Source of the DNA: CALGLS01 sp965222105
GTDB taxonomy: Bacteria > Bacteroidota > Bacteroidia > Chitinophagales > Saprospiraceae
NCBI GenBank assembly: GCA_965222105.1
Contig: CBDCTQ010000010.1
Span: forward strand, 1 to 64,000
Length of the DNA: 64,000 bases
Direction: 5' to 3'
How positions within the stretch are numbered: the stretch's first letter is position 1; the number at the start of each line of letters is the position of its first letter. A program made the translations under genes and the position numbers. The notes beneath the pieces are model-generated. The model searched no databases. It was not told the origin of the DNA and saw only the letters and a program-made list of their open reading frames with translations. Shown piece after piece: positions 28,275 to 38,281 of this stretch.

Positions 28275-29312
28275 ATGAGCAAAAAAAAGCTGTACAATAA
28301 AGTCAACAAATCAGAATTGAAAGCGCAGCTCCTCGCCAGTGAGGAGCTGCGCACTACCTTGTCGTTTTACCAGTACGCTCATATCGACGATCCCGAACGG
28401 TTTCGCGATAAGCTGTACAAAGAGTGGAGTGAGCTCGGCGTTTTTGGTCGTACCTATGTAGCCCGCGAAGGCATCAACGGACAAATTTCCGTGCCAACAG
28501 CCAACCTCGAATCTTTCAAACAACAACTTTACAACATTCCCTTCCTCAACGGCATCCGTCTCAATATCGCTATAGAAGACGATGGTAGATCGTTCTATGT
28601 ACTCAAGGTGAAAGTGCGCGACAAGATCGTTGCCGATGGCCTCAATGACGACACCTTCGACGTGACCAATAAAGGTACCCACCTCGACGCCCGTCGCTTC
28701 AACCAACTGGCCGACGACCCCAACACTGTCATCGTGGATATGCGCAACCACTACGAAAGTGAAGTGGGTCATTTTGAAAATGCCCTCACCCCGGATGTAG
28801 AGACTTTCCGCGAATCGCTACCCATTGTAGAACAATTGTTGGAAAACGACAAGGACAAAAACATCGTTATGTACTGCACCGGCGGCATCCGCTGCGAAAA
28901 GGCGTCGGCTTACTACAAACATCGTGGATTTGAAAATGTATTTCAACTCAAAGGCGGCATCATCGAATACTCCCGACAAGTGGAAGCCGAAGGGCTGGAA
29001 AATAAATTCCGGGGCAAAAATTTCGTCTTCGACGAGCGGATGGGCGAGCGCATCTCCGAAGAGGTCATAGCCCGCTGCCACCAATGCGGTGAACCAGCCG
29101 ACACCCACGTCAACTGCGCCAACGATGCCTGCCACATCCTCTTCATCCAGTGCGAGGCTTGCGCCAAAACCTATGAAAAAACCTGCTCGGAGAAATGCCG
29201 CGACTTCAACCACCTGCCGGAGGAGGAGCGGAAGGTGTTGCGCAAGACGATGAAATTCAACGGGACCAGATTTGGGAAGGGGCGGTATAAGGCTTGGCGG
29301 GGAGATAAATAG
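28275..29312 (+). CDS. trhO: tRNA uridine-34 hydroxylase (rhodanese family)
   Basis: Protein of 345 aa of the TrhO/YceA family, which makes 5-hydroxyuridine at position 34 of tRNAs with oxygen. An N-terminal acylphosphatase-like domain (YVAREGINGQISVP) precedes a rhodanese domain with the active loop MYCTGGIRCEKASAY and a C-terminal cysteine-rich tail (CHQCGEPADTHVNC, CEACAKTYEKTCSEKC) typical of the family. Length is normal. It is a single gene with its own promoter element at 28245-28252. Confidence 0.93.
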   Translation: MSKKKLYNKVNKSELKAQLLASEELRTTLSFYQYAHIDDPERFRDKLYKEWSELGVFGRTYVAREGINGQISVPTANLESFKQQLYNIPFLNGIRLNIAIEDDGRSFYVLKVKVRDKIVADGLNDDTFDVTNKGTHLDARRFNQLADDPNTVIVDMRNHYESEVGHFENALTPDVETFRESLPIVEQLLENDKDKNIVMYCTGGIRCEKASAYYKHRGFENVFQLKGGIIEYSRQVEAEGLENKFRGKNFVFDERMGERISEEVIARCHQCGEPADTHVNCANDACHILFIQCEACAKTYEKTCSEKCRDFNHLPEEERKVLRKTMKFNGTRFGKGRYKAWRGDK

Positions 29313-29413
29313 ATGCATTTTCGCAAAAATATAAACGAAACTACTTTCTCATATGCACCCAGAAAGATGACGACATACAAATTCCGGATTCTTTCAGTAA
29401 TCCCGAACCAACC

Positions 29414-31081
29414 TCACCCCTCCACCTCCCAATACTCCGGAAGGATCCGCATAACAGGTATAGGCTCTCCAAAGCTGTCGGGATCCAAAAAGCGCATAAA
29501 AAATTCGACATGTTGGTGTACATCGATTTCGGAAACCTCAATGGGAAAAGCCAGATTTCGCAGAGGGTAGTAATCCATCAGATAGCGGGTGGTGGAAGGA
29601 TGGGTAGCCTCTCCCAGTAGGGTAAGGAATAGCGACAATTTGTCTCCTTCTGTGGGATGAGGCTTTTCCATTAATTCTATCAGCGGTAGGATGTGCTGGG
29701 AAACGATGTTTCCTACTCCAGGTATAAAAAAGAGGGTAAGCCCTTTTTGCTTGTCCCATTCGATGAGATTAACATCCGATTGATCGTGAGGGCTTCTATG
29801 TTTTTTCTTTAATTCGTCATAACGCTCTTTTGATTTTTTGGCTTTTTGTTTGTCAGTGACTTTTTGTTGATTGCAATAATCCATAAATTCATCTATGGCT
29901 TTCTGCATGCTTTCCTCATCTTTGAAATGAGCCATAGGGCCGCCAAAGTAGTCGTCAAACATTTGTTGCGATTCATCCGTATCCCTCCGAAGTTTTTCCT
30001 TTGTTGGCTCATCATACAGGTGAAAAGGAATGACGCTGATGTCCATTCTGGCTCGTTGTAGTTGATCGTCGTCGGACGCCGCACCCCAGGAAGACATCGT
30101 ACCCGACAACCACCATATTCCTTTCCAGGGAACTAACTGCAACATATGAATTTCTCCCGGCGGAGTATCTTTTTCTACGGTCATAGATTGGCGGGCAATC
30201 CGATACTGCTTATTGGTTTGTAATTGGCGGTAAATCCAATGATCTTTGTCGTTGCCTTCATATATAAACATGGAATGCAAACATTCACTTAATTTTAAAA
30301 TGGCTGCCTTCATTTGATCTGAGGCCTGGATCACTCCTGCAAACCACTCCAGCGTAGATAGTGCTGAGAAGGAAGTTCTTTGTTTGAAAAAAAATTCACT
30401 TCCAATGCTGTGGAGGAGCTTGTCGAAGGGCATTTTTTCGAAGAATTCCGGGGAGTTTTTTTGTAAGTCCAGAATCTTTGTTTTCAACCGAAATATCAAC
30501 TCCGCTCCACCAGGCAGATAACAAGATTCTCCCATCCACTGAATTTTAACCCGCAGGTCAAAAAAGCCGATGTCGTCGGGAATCGAAAAGTACGTTTTAT
30601 AAAACGGGTTTACCGGGGCATCGTCGATCATTGGTTCGATGATTTCATAAATGGCATCGCCCATTTCCAGTAAAGTTAGTGCATCCGGCCCATAAATTTT
30701 CGTCTCATTGATCTTGCTCATCCAATGCCAGATGAGGTAGCTGACATCCTGGGGGTTGAGGTAGTCCGCTTCATAGTCTTCCATGTCGTAAAAAGGGAGG
30801 TAGTAGCCGTAGAGCCGCTTGTTGGTATGGGTGAAAAAAGTCCAGATGCCCAGATCGTTGATGTAGTCTTCAAAATAGGACGCCAGGATGCAGGCCAGCC
30901 GTCTGATATCTTCTTTTTCAAAGTCGAATACTTCCAGCCAATCGTTGTCCAGCACTTTAAAAATATCTTCTGCCACACTGATATAAAAGCGGTCGTACCG
31001 GCTCAATGTGTCATAGGGTTTGTAGTCGAGCCATAATTTTGGAAAAAAACGCTTTCTTTGTAGTCTTCTCAATTTTGCCAT
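29414..31081 (-). CDS. DUF3843-like protein of unknown function
   Basis: Cytoplasmic protein of 555 aa without signal peptide or membrane helix. The N-terminus has W-LDYKPYDTLSRYDRFY and a run of aromatic-rich helices resembling the DUF3843 family of Bacteroidota. A lysine-rich helix (about 405-440) separates the C-terminal domain (SLFLTLLGEATHPSTTRYLMDYYPL). The family's role is unknown and my assignment is from memory of the pattern. It is convergent with trhO and divergent from kbp. Confidence 0.6.
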   Translation of the reverse strand: MAKLRRLQRKRFFPKLWLDYKPYDTLSRYDRFYISVAEDIFKVLDNDWLEVFDFEKEDIRRLACILASYFEDYINDLGIWTFFTHTNKRLYGYYLPFYDMEDYEADYLNPQDVSYLIWHWMSKINETKIYGPDALTLLEMGDAIYEIIEPMIDDAPVNPFYKTYFSIPDDIGFFDLRVKIQWMGESCYLPGGAELIFRLKTKILDLQKNSPEFFEKMPFDKLLHSIGSEFFFKQRTSFSALSTLEWFAGVIQASDQMKAAILKLSECLHSMFIYEGNDKDHWIYRQLQTNKQYRIARQSMTVEKDTPPGEIHMLQLVPWKGIWWLSGTMSSWGAASDDDQLQRARMDISVIPFHLYDEPTKEKLRRDTDESQQMFDDYFGGPMAHFKDEESMQKAIDEFMDYCNQQKVTDKQKAKKSKERYDELKKKHRSPHDQSDVNLIEWDKQKGLTLFFIPGVGNIVSQHILPLIELMEKPHPTEGDKLSLFLTLLGEATHPSTTRYLMDYYPLRNLAFPIEVSEIDVHQHVEFFMRFLDPDSFGEPIPVMRILPEYWEVEG

Positions 31082-31386
31082 AGCTTAAAGGTAAATGGAT
31101 GTTTTCAAATTTAAAAATGAAATCTTTCTACACCAGCTTGATTCCGCCAAGATAGAGGTACTTGAAAAAGGAGTTGCAATTTTTTCCTAATTTTTTCTAT
31201 CTTTCGGCCCGCCAATAGCGGCTTTCCCAATAGATCAAGTGCATTTCACAATAATAGTTTATTCGGGCAACAAAATCGTCAGCAAAACGAATAACTGCCC
31301 AAAATTCATTTCAAACTGTTTCCATTAGGCATCCGCCACCTGTTGTAGCGGGGCCGGGAAACAAAAACCTTAAAAATTGTATTATT
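31082..31386. promoter_or_regulatory. Divergent promoter region with candidate kbp promoter
   Basis: This 305-nt gap separates divergent genes. On the plus strand TTG at 31174-31176 and TATCTTTC at 31198-31205 form a near-consensus Bacteroidota promoter (21-nt spacer), giving kbp a leader of about 175 nt. The leader holds nothing I can name; a weak GC stem (CCGC/GCGG near 31332-31350) is just before the gene. Confidence 0.45.
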
Positions 31387-31845
31387 ATGGGATTATTTTC
31401 TTTTTTAAAAAATGCCGGTGCCAAACTCTTTAAGCGGAAAGGCAAAGAAGAGGCGACCGTAGCTGTCGCTGAAAAATCGCGCGAAGACATTCTCAAAGAC
31501 GAAGTGGCCCGCCTGGGTATCCCCGTCAGCAACCTCGATGTGGACCTCTGCGAGCAAGTCATCGTTAAAGGCCGTACCGCCACCAACGCCGATCGCGAAA
31601 AGATCATCCTGGCCCTGGGCAACGTCGAGGGGGTAGGCTGCGTGGAAGACCACATCGAAGTAGACAACCCCGAGCCCGAAGCTGTATTTTACACCGTAGA
31701 GAAAGGCGATACCCTTTCTAAAATTTCCAAAGAACAATATGGCGACCCAATGAAATACCAGGGCATTTTCGAGGCCAATAAACCGATGCTGACCCATCCC
31801 GACAAGATCTATCCCGGACAGGTACTCCGCATCCCGCCACAGTAG
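31387..31845 (+). CDS. kbp: BON-LysM protein (Kbp/YgaU-like)
   Basis: Protein of 152 aa that follows E. coli Kbp (YgaU) closely from end to end. The N-terminus MGLFSFLKNAGAKLF is shared in style, a BON domain spans about 30-95 (VIVKGRTATNADREKIILALGNVEGV), and a LysM domain ends the protein (YTVEKGDTLSKISKEQYGD; FEANKPMLTHPDKIYPGQ). E. coli Kbp is a cytoplasmic K+-binding protein; no signal peptide is seen here either. It lies 29 nt before the TMTC-like gene. Confidence 0.9.
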   Translation: MGLFSFLKNAGAKLFKRKGKEEATVAVAEKSREDILKDEVARLGIPVSNLDVDLCEQVIVKGRTATNADREKIILALGNVEGVGCVEDHIEVDNPEPEAVFYTVEKGDTLSKISKEQYGDPMKYQGIFEANKPMLTHPDKIYPGQVLRIPPQ

Positions 31846-31874
31846 GGGGACTACCAACTCAATCCGAACTTTTT

Positions 31875-33968
31875 ATGGCCAAGCAGCAGCAATCCAAAAA
31901 TAAGAAACCTTCCGGTAAACGGGAAGGAAAGATTAAAAAAGGCAGTTCACCGCGACACGCACCGCACCAACTACCTTCCTTTTTTTACAATACGAAAGTG
32001 AATTGTTGGATTATTCTGCTGTTTGGCCTCCTTTTGTATGCCAATACCCTCTCTCACGACTACACCCAAGACGACGCCATCGTCATCTACGACAATATGT
32101 ACACCACTCAGGGCCTTCAGGGCATTCCCGGCCTGTTGAAGTATGATACCTTCAAGGGATTCTTCAAAGTAGAGGGCAAAGACAAGCTGGTATCGGGTGG
32201 CCGCTACCGTCCGTTGACGCCACTCACATTTGCCCTGGAGTGGCAATTGTTTAAAAAGCCAAAAGTGGATGCCGCCGGCAATGTCCTCAAAGATGCTCAA
32301 GGCAACATCCTGTATCAAGGCAATCCCTGGATAGGCCATCTGCTCAACGCATTTTTTTACGGCCTGACGGGGATGGTGCTGTACTTATTATTGTTAAAAA
32401 TATTGACCCCACGCTTTGGCGACGATTTTAGCTGCTTTGTGGCATTGGCCGCATCGCTGCTTTTCATCGCTCATCCGATCCATACCGAGGCGGTAGCGAA
32501 TATAAAAGGGCGCGACGAAATTTTTACCCTCCTGGGCAGCCTCGCCGCATTGTATTTTTCGTGGCGGGCTTTCGCCGAAAAAAAACCACTGTTCAACGTC
32601 CTGGCGGCGGTAATTTTTTTCCTGGCACTCCTTTCCAAAGAAAACGCCATCACTTTTTTGGCGGTGGTGCCGCTGACCTTTTATTTTTTCAGCAAGGCCA
32701 AAGTTGGAGACATCATCAAGCAGACCCTTCCCCTGGTGGGTGCGACGGTATTGTTTTTGGTCATCCGTGGAAGCATCCTGGGATGGTCGATGGGGCCCCC
32801 AAGCATGGAGTTGATGAACAACCCCTACCTCAAAATCGTCAACAACCAGTGGGTGCCGTTTAGCGGAAGCGAAAAAATGGCGACCATCATGCACACGCTG
32901 GGATATTACGTAAAGCTGTTGTTGGTGCCGCACCCATTGACGCACGACTACTACCCCCGCCACATCGACATTATGAGTTGGGGCAATTGGACGGTGTTGT
33001 TGAGCTTGTTGGTTTATGGCGCCTTGATCTTTTTTGCCTGGCGCGGCTTTCGCCAAAAATCGGTGGTGAGCTACGGGATATTGTTTTTTCTGATCACTCT
33101 GTCGATTGTTTCCAACATTGTGTTTCCGGTAGGCACCAATATGTCGGAGCGGTTTATGTTTATGCCTTCTGTGGGCTTTTGCCTCGTGTTGGCGGCGCTG
33201 GCCTGGCGCTGGGCTGCTAAAGGCGGAAAAACAGTGCAACTGATACCAGCATTGGCGGTGTTGGGTGCGGTAGTATTGTTATTTAGCATAAAAACAATAG
33301 ACCGGAATAAGGTATGGGAAGACAATTATACCCTTTTTCGCACCGACGTAAAAACTTCACAAAACAGCGCCAAACTACTCAATGCCATGGGCGCCGAAAC
33401 GGGCGTTCAGGCCACCAATGAAAAAGATGAAACCAAACGCAATACCATGCTGCAGGAAGCCCTCATCTACCTCAATAAGGCCCTGACCATCCACCCCACC
33501 TACAAAAATACTTATCTCCAACTCGGCAACGTACACAACTATCTCAAGGAGTACGACAAAGCCATCCAGTACTACGAGCAAGTCCTCAAATTCGATCCCA
33601 ACGACCAAAATGGCCGCAACAATATGGGGCTGACCTATCGTGAAGGCGGCAAATATTACGGCGAAAAGGGCGATATGCAAAAGGCCATGCAATACCTCAA
33701 CAAAGCCCTGGAGTTGCGCGGCGAAGAATACGAAGTGCTCCGCCTGCTGGGAGTAGCACACGGGGTTTCGGGCAATCACCCCAAAGCCGTCGAGTATTTC
33801 ACCAAAGCCACCCAGGTGGAGCCCAACAATGCCGATGCCTTCTGGAACCTGGGCAATGCCTGGTATTACGCAGGCGACCAGGCCAAAGCCGACCAATACC
33901 GCAATAAGGCCCTGCAGATGGACCCGGAAGTGGGGAATCGGAACCGGCAAAGTCAGGGGAGAGAATAG
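31875..33968 (+). CDS. TMTC-like membrane protein with C-terminal TPR repeats
   Basis: Protein of 697 aa. After a basic N-terminal tail come about 9-11 membrane helices of a GT-C glycosyltransferase-like fold; the first loop has YTQDDAIVI, the D-D motif expected for metal/lipid-phosphate sugar binding. The middle shows FIAHPIHTEAVANIKGRDEI, strongly conserved in TMTC/DUF1736 relatives. Four or five TPRs fill about 500-690. Animal TMTCs are O-mannosyltransferases; a glycosyltransferase role here is inference. Its short spacing after kbp suggests co-transcription. Confidence 0.82.
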   Translation: MAKQQQSKNKKPSGKREGKIKKGSSPRHAPHQLPSFFYNTKVNCWIILLFGLLLYANTLSHDYTQDDAIVIYDNMYTTQGLQGIPGLLKYDTFKGFFKVEGKDKLVSGGRYRPLTPLTFALEWQLFKKPKVDAAGNVLKDAQGNILYQGNPWIGHLLNAFFYGLTGMVLYLLLLKILTPRFGDDFSCFVALAASLLFIAHPIHTEAVANIKGRDEIFTLLGSLAALYFSWRAFAEKKPLFNVLAAVIFFLALLSKENAITFLAVVPLTFYFFSKAKVGDIIKQTLPLVGATVLFLVIRGSILGWSMGPPSMELMNNPYLKIVNNQWVPFSGSEKMATIMHTLGYYVKLLLVPHPLTHDYYPRHIDIMSWGNWTVLLSLLVYGALIFFAWRGFRQKSVVSYGILFFLITLSIVSNIVFPVGTNMSERFMFMPSVGFCLVLAALAWRWAAKGGKTVQLIPALAVLGAVVLLFSIKTIDRNKVWEDNYTLFRTDVKTSQNSAKLLNAMGAETGVQATNEKDETKRNTMLQEALIYLNKALTIHPTYKNTYLQLGNVHNYLKEYDKAIQYYEQVLKFDPNDQNGRNNMGLTYREGGKYYGEKGDMQKAMQYLNKALELRGEEYEVLRLLGVAHGVSGNHPKAVEYFTKATQVEPNNADAFWNLGNAWYYAGDQAKADQYRNKALQMDPEVGNRNRQSQGRE

Positions 33969-34118
33969 AAGCAGCTAAAATTATAACACCCTTTCCTGAA
34001 AAGTCTCAAAATTATCATTTCAAATTTTGATAAAAAATCCCATTCTCCATACCTTAGATCCCCCAAACATGCCGGAACAGGATCATTGTGAAAATCACAA
34101 AATGCAGTGAGAAGAGAC

Positions 34119-35075
34119 ATGTCTGAACAAATACGCAAACTACCCGACCGCATCATAGGCAGCTACACCGGCTACGAAAAAGGCTCCCTCCTTATCGCTC
34201 TGGGCGGTATGCATGGCAACGAACCTGCCGGTGTGGAAGCACTCAGCCGTATGTTTGATATGCTTGAGGTGGAGCCTCTCCACAACCCGGAATTCCGGTT
34301 CAAAGGCCGGTTTGTCGGGCTGCGGGGCAACCTCCAGGCCCTCGCCAAAGGCGTCAGATACATCGAAAAAGACCTCAACCGCATCTGGACAACCGACTTC
34401 ATCAACCAACTCAAGTCCACCCCCATCCAACTCCTCCAAAATGAAGACCTCGAACTCCGCCAACTCATCGACCTGATCGAAATGGAAATCGCCACCTACC
34501 AGCCCCATACACTGGTACTACTCGACCTGCACACCACCACTGCCAATGGCGGTATCTTCTCCATTCCCGCACCCGACCCCGACAGCCTCGATGTGGCGGT
34601 AGAGCTCCATGCCCCTGTCATTACCGGCTTGCTGGATGGCCTCGACGGAACCATCCTCCACTATTTCCGAAAGGATAACCTGGGGGTAAACATCCTTGGC
34701 GTCTCCTTTGAATCGGGCCAGCACGAGGATCACCTCTCCGTCAACCGTGCCATCGCTGCCATCACCAACTGTATGCGAACCATAGGTTGTGTACAGCCTG
34801 ACCACGTCGAAAACCGGCACGACGAGCTGCTCATCAACTATTCTAGGTCACTGCCAAAAGTGGCGGAGCTCATTACCGTTCACCAGATCAAACCCGGCGA
34901 TGAATTCCAAATGGCACCCAACTACAAAAATTTCCAAAAGGTAAAAAAAGGCGAACGGCTGGCCAGCGACCGCAACGGCGACATCCTTGCTCAGGACGAA
35001 GGGCTGATCCTTATGCCGCTGTATCAGTCGAAAGGCGATGATGGATTTTTCCTGATCCGTTCGTTGGCATATTGA
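34119..35075 (+). CDS. Succinylglutamate desuccinylase/aspartoacylase-like zinc enzyme
   Basis: Zinc amidohydrolase of 318 aa of the AstE/AspA family. Ligands are in GGMHGNEPAGVEAL (H and E) and LLDLHTTTANGG (H). The C-terminal beta domain (HQIKPGDEFQMAPNYKNFQKVKKGE) is typical. ATG 34119 is chosen: the frame's only earlier option is a GTG at 34107. Substrate (N-acyl amino acid) cannot be decided. Confidence 0.85.
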   Translation: MSEQIRKLPDRIIGSYTGYEKGSLLIALGGMHGNEPAGVEALSRMFDMLEVEPLHNPEFRFKGRFVGLRGNLQALAKGVRYIEKDLNRIWTTDFINQLKSTPIQLLQNEDLELRQLIDLIEMEIATYQPHTLVLLDLHTTTANGGIFSIPAPDPDSLDVAVELHAPVITGLLDGLDGTILHYFRKDNLGVNILGVSFESGQHEDHLSVNRAIAAITNCMRTIGCVQPDHVENRHDELLINYSRSLPKVAELITVHQIKPGDEFQMAPNYKNFQKVKKGERLASDRNGDILAQDEGLILMPLYQSKGDDGFFLIRSLAY

Positions 35076-35120
35076 ATAGTTTACGACCCAACTGTTGTGG
35101 CCAGGTATGTAAATTGATTG

Positions 35121-35741
35121 TTAAGGCCCGTGCCGCACTTCGATCTGGAGATTGTTGTCGATCATGGGGTCCGTAATTAATTCGATGCGTTCGTTTTCTT
35201 TTTCGAAATGCTCGTCAAACCGATGGATCAAATGATGACGCAGAGAAGCTAACTGCTCTGAAAGAACTCCCTCATCCAACTCCAACCACAATACCAGCCT
35301 CGTATGTTTGGAGCCAGCCATCCGGTTTTGGTAAACCTTCCACCAAAATACCCAGTCGAACCGCAACAACCACGGATGGAAACCAAACCTCAAAAAGGGC
35401 TCTCCCACGCGCCGCACCCAAAACTTTCGTTGATAGTACTGATGCACGATCCGGATGAGGCTGAAGCTGTCTTCAAATTTGCGGAGATAATTATGGGCAT
35501 ATAGGCTTGGGCTTTCCAACAATGCAGCTACAGGTCGGACGCCATCCTTCGGATACCGATCGCGGTAATTTTTGACTTCCAGCAGGATCAGCCGTCCGGT
35601 TCCATCAATTGCGATAAAGTCGACCCCTTTATACCCCCGTCCACTCACATAGCTGTAGAAGCGGTGTTCGTCCAGTTTGACTACCGTCCAGTTTTCCGGA
35701 AAGGTAAATATCAGCCCGCTTTCGCGAAAAGTTTTGGTCAT
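35121..35741 (-). CDS. Possible PD-(D/E)XK nuclease-like protein
   Basis: Protein of 206 aa with no signal. Residues GVDFIAIDGTGRLILLEVKN have the spacing of a PD-(D/E)XK core (Asp, then E-x-K on the next strand), as in nuclease-related (NERD-like) domains. The remainder is aromatic-rich (FWVRRVGEPFLRFGFHPWLLR) and not recognised. ATG 35741 is used since the frame upstream has only a TTG (35789). It is convergent with the aspartoacylase-like gene. A DNA-acting role is inference. Confidence 0.6.
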   Translation of the reverse strand: MTKTFRESGLIFTFPENWTVVKLDEHRFYSYVSGRGYKGVDFIAIDGTGRLILLEVKNYRDRYPKDGVRPVAALLESPSLYAHNYLRKFEDSFSLIRIVHQYYQRKFWVRRVGEPFLRFGFHPWLLRFDWVFWWKVYQNRMAGSKHTRLVLWLELDEGVLSEQLASLRHHLIHRFDEHFEKENERIELITDPMIDNNLQIEVRHGP

Positions 35742-35833
35742 GACTTTGCAATTATACTCGTTCAACGTCTGTTCCTGCCCAACAGGCAATCTGCTCGATC
35801 TATTGGCTGAGTGAAGAAGACGAAGAGGGGCAG

Positions 35834-36598
35834 CTACTCAATGGTAAACACCAGATTGGCACCCTCCGACAATGCCTTGTTGAAGCGGTATCCGTTTACC
35901 TCCAGGCTTTGGAGTGGTTTGACGGTTTTGATCCTGTTTTTTATAACAAGGTGGGCCATCCGGCCTCGCGCCTTTTTAGCGTTAAACGAAATGACTTTAT
36001 AAGTGCCATTGCGTTTTTCTTTGAACTGAACAAACACGACAGGCGCGTCCAACTGGTCGGGTTTGACGGCGTGGAAATATTCGTTGGAGGCCAGGTTGAG
36101 TACCCGTTTGCTTTTGGTGGCGGCTATGTCGTTGTTGAGTTGTAGGGTGATGTGGTTGTCCCAAAATTCGTAGAGGTTTTTGGCCCGCCCTACTTTCAGT
36201 TTGGTGCCCATTTCGAGGCGGTAGGCCTGCATCAGGTCGAGGGGGCGGAGTACGCCGTAGAGGCCTGAGAGGATGCGGAGGTGTTTTTGGGCGAAGTTGA
36301 GGTCGTGGCCGTTGAAGGCGGTGGCTTCCAGGCCGTTGTACACGTCGCCGTTGAAGGTAAGGGCAGCGGGTTTGGCGTTGTCGGGCGTGAAGGGGAGGGA
36401 GAAGTCGTTGTAGCGGGTCACGTTGAGTTGGGCGATCTTATCGCTGACGCCCATGAGTTTTTTGAGGCTGTTGGCCGACTTTTTTTTAAGCTGGCTGACC
36501 AGGGTGGCGGTATGGTCGAGCGACCTGGGAGTGGTGTGGTTTTTCAATACCACGGGGTCGGGGTTGAGGCTTTTGGCGGGAGAGAGCAGTACGATCAT
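35834..36598 (-). CDS. yaaA: Peroxide stress protein YaaA-like
   Basis: Protein of 254 aa of the YaaA/DUF328 family; it starts with the diagnostic MIVLLSPAKSLN and contains YNGLEATAFN, HLRILSGLYGVLRPLDLMQAYRLEMGTKL and LNLASNEYFHAV, all family hallmarks. In E. coli YaaA lowers intracellular iron under peroxide stress and binds DNA. ATG 36598 is selected over an upstream start because it fits the family N-terminus exactly. Confidence 0.93.
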   Translation of the reverse strand: MIVLLSPAKSLNPDPVVLKNHTTPRSLDHTATLVSQLKKKSANSLKKLMGVSDKIAQLNVTRYNDFSLPFTPDNAKPAALTFNGDVYNGLEATAFNGHDLNFAQKHLRILSGLYGVLRPLDLMQAYRLEMGTKLKVGRAKNLYEFWDNHITLQLNNDIAATKSKRVLNLASNEYFHAVKPDQLDAPVVFVQFKEKRNGTYKVISFNAKKARGRMAHLVIKNRIKTVKPLQSLEVNGYRFNKALSEGANLVFTIE

Positions 36599-36680
36599 TT
36601 TTTTAGTTTTTGATATGCTCCAAGATAGATGTTTTTTTCCGAAGGGAGACAAACAATGATCCTCTTTGTTAGGTTGATCC

Positions 36681-38219
36681 TCAATAATACCGCCCCCAGG
36701 AATTCAGTCGATGGTCGTCGGTCATATAAAATACCGTTCGGTGGTCTTCACAGAGGATAAAATAACCCTTAGTGGAAGCAATGATCTTGTATTTTTCTCC
36801 GGATTCCAATGTTCTTGTGAGTTTCGTCTGTGGCGCCTGCATCAACTGAAATTTGAAAGCAACCACTCCGTCTTCGATATATTGAAATACGATTGAACGT
36901 TGACGGCGATCAATAACAACTTCGTAATTTTCCCTCAAATTAAATTTCATTTCCAGTGGCAGATCTCGATGCAGCCTGACGTCATCGACAAAGTCGGGTG
37001 GAGGAAAAGGTTCGAAGCAACGGATATGCTCCGCGGCGGTGCCTATTCCTTCTTCAGCCACTTTGAGATTGTACACTGCCTGGAATGCAATGTGTTGGTG
37101 GTCGCTGTTGGAAAGTTGATGTAAAGACCGAATGGCTGCCTCTTTTTGATCGGCAAGGTAAGATTTGGCGATGGCTGCTGCCAGTTGAACACTTTGTTTT
37201 TGGGACTCATCGATCTTATAGTGGATCGCTTTTTCAGAAGTCACCAATCGCTGGTGATAATCGATGGCATCCTGATATCTTTTCATCAACGTAAGTACAC
37301 AGATCATATTGATGTCGGCGGTGAAGTAGGCCGGGTCCATTTCGATGGCTTTTTCAAAAAACAATTTAGCCACGCGGAGGTGCTTCATCCGGTATTCGTA
37401 TTCATAAGGTGTAAGGTCGCGGTCGCCTTTGTCTCTTTTAGGTTTTTTGATGCGGGTGTTCCAGTCAATTTCCAGGGGAAAGAGGTAGAGGTCGTAATCT
37501 TTGGCGGTAAAGTACAATGCTTCCAGGGCATGGTTGACGCCCAGGTTGTTGTATAGCTCCCGTCCCTGGTAATAGCCCAGGATGTACTGAAAGGAAGCGG
37601 CTGCCAAGTCGTATTGGCCGATGGCCGACAGGTAGTTGGCGGCTTCATAGATGTCGATCAGTTCCTGCACTTGTTGCCTGACTTTTTGGGCAATAGCCAT
37701 CCGTTCCTGCTTGGACGGATAGCCACTTAGCTCGTCGGACAACTCGTAGGCATCGTACACTTTAGCGATCACCCCGGGCACCAGCTGGAAGGAGTTATAT
37801 CCGGCCAGGTAGGCATTGAACAGGCCGTAGATGTCGGCTGCTTTTTCGGGTTCTTTTTTTGTTTTTTCGTTTTGGTGGTAATGGTTAAAGCGGGCAAAAT
37901 CCTGGTGTTCCATATAACAGTGCGCCAATTCGTGACCGATGATAAAAGCCAGCGCATCCATGGACTGTCGGCCAAAAGACTGGCACAGGTTGTATATTTC
38001 CAAATCAACTGTGAGGGTGTGAAGTATGGGGTTGTAGGCGGCACCGGCGTCTTTCTGTTCTGCGATAATAACCTCGGGAGCTTCGCCTCTGATGAAGTTG
38101 CCGTTTACTTTATGCAAATGGTTGACCAGGGTACTTACTTCTTTGTGGACTTTGTTGAGGTCGGTTGCTTTTGCGCAAACAGTACAGAGCAAAAGAATGT
38201 ATATGATTAAATGTTTCAT
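36681..38219 (-). CDS. Secreted M48-like metallopeptidase with TPR-like helices
   Basis: Protein of 512 aa with a signal peptide (LIIYILLLCTVCAKA). The zinc motif HELAH lies near residues 95-99 (FIIGHELAHCYMEH), and EKAADIYG about 25 residues later supplies the third ligand in the E-x-x-A-D form of M48 peptidases. TPR-like helices fill about 200-400 and a beta-rich domain ends the protein. A candidate ECF promoter (38679-38707) lies about 450 nt upstream on this strand, with repeats in between. If real, it links this protease to the caspase/sigma locus at 45.3-49.6 kb. Confidence 0.8.
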   Translation of the reverse strand: MKHLIIYILLLCTVCAKATDLNKVHKEVSTLVNHLHKVNGNFIRGEAPEVIIAEQKDAGAAYNPILHTLTVDLEIYNLCQSFGRQSMDALAFIIGHELAHCYMEHQDFARFNHYHQNEKTKKEPEKAADIYGLFNAYLAGYNSFQLVPGVIAKVYDAYELSDELSGYPSKQERMAIAQKVRQQVQELIDIYEAANYLSAIGQYDLAAASFQYILGYYQGRELYNNLGVNHALEALYFTAKDYDLYLFPLEIDWNTRIKKPKRDKGDRDLTPYEYEYRMKHLRVAKLFFEKAIEMDPAYFTADINMICVLTLMKRYQDAIDYHQRLVTSEKAIHYKIDESQKQSVQLAAAIAKSYLADQKEAAIRSLHQLSNSDHQHIAFQAVYNLKVAEEGIGTAAEHIRCFEPFPPPDFVDDVRLHRDLPLEMKFNLRENYEVVIDRRQRSIVFQYIEDGVVAFKFQLMQAPQTKLTRTLESGEKYKIIASTKGYFILCEDHRTVFYMTDDHRLNSWGRYY

Positions 38220-38281
38220 TTATTTTGTATCGATTCGTCCTAAATTTGAATTAAGTGCGTGACATTTTCGCGGAACTTCTT

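Noticed and set aside
32394..33239. Minus-strand frame opposite the TMTC-like gene
   Set aside because: His/Gln-rich composition with no motif is typical of an antisense frame; the plus strand shows membrane helices and family motifs.
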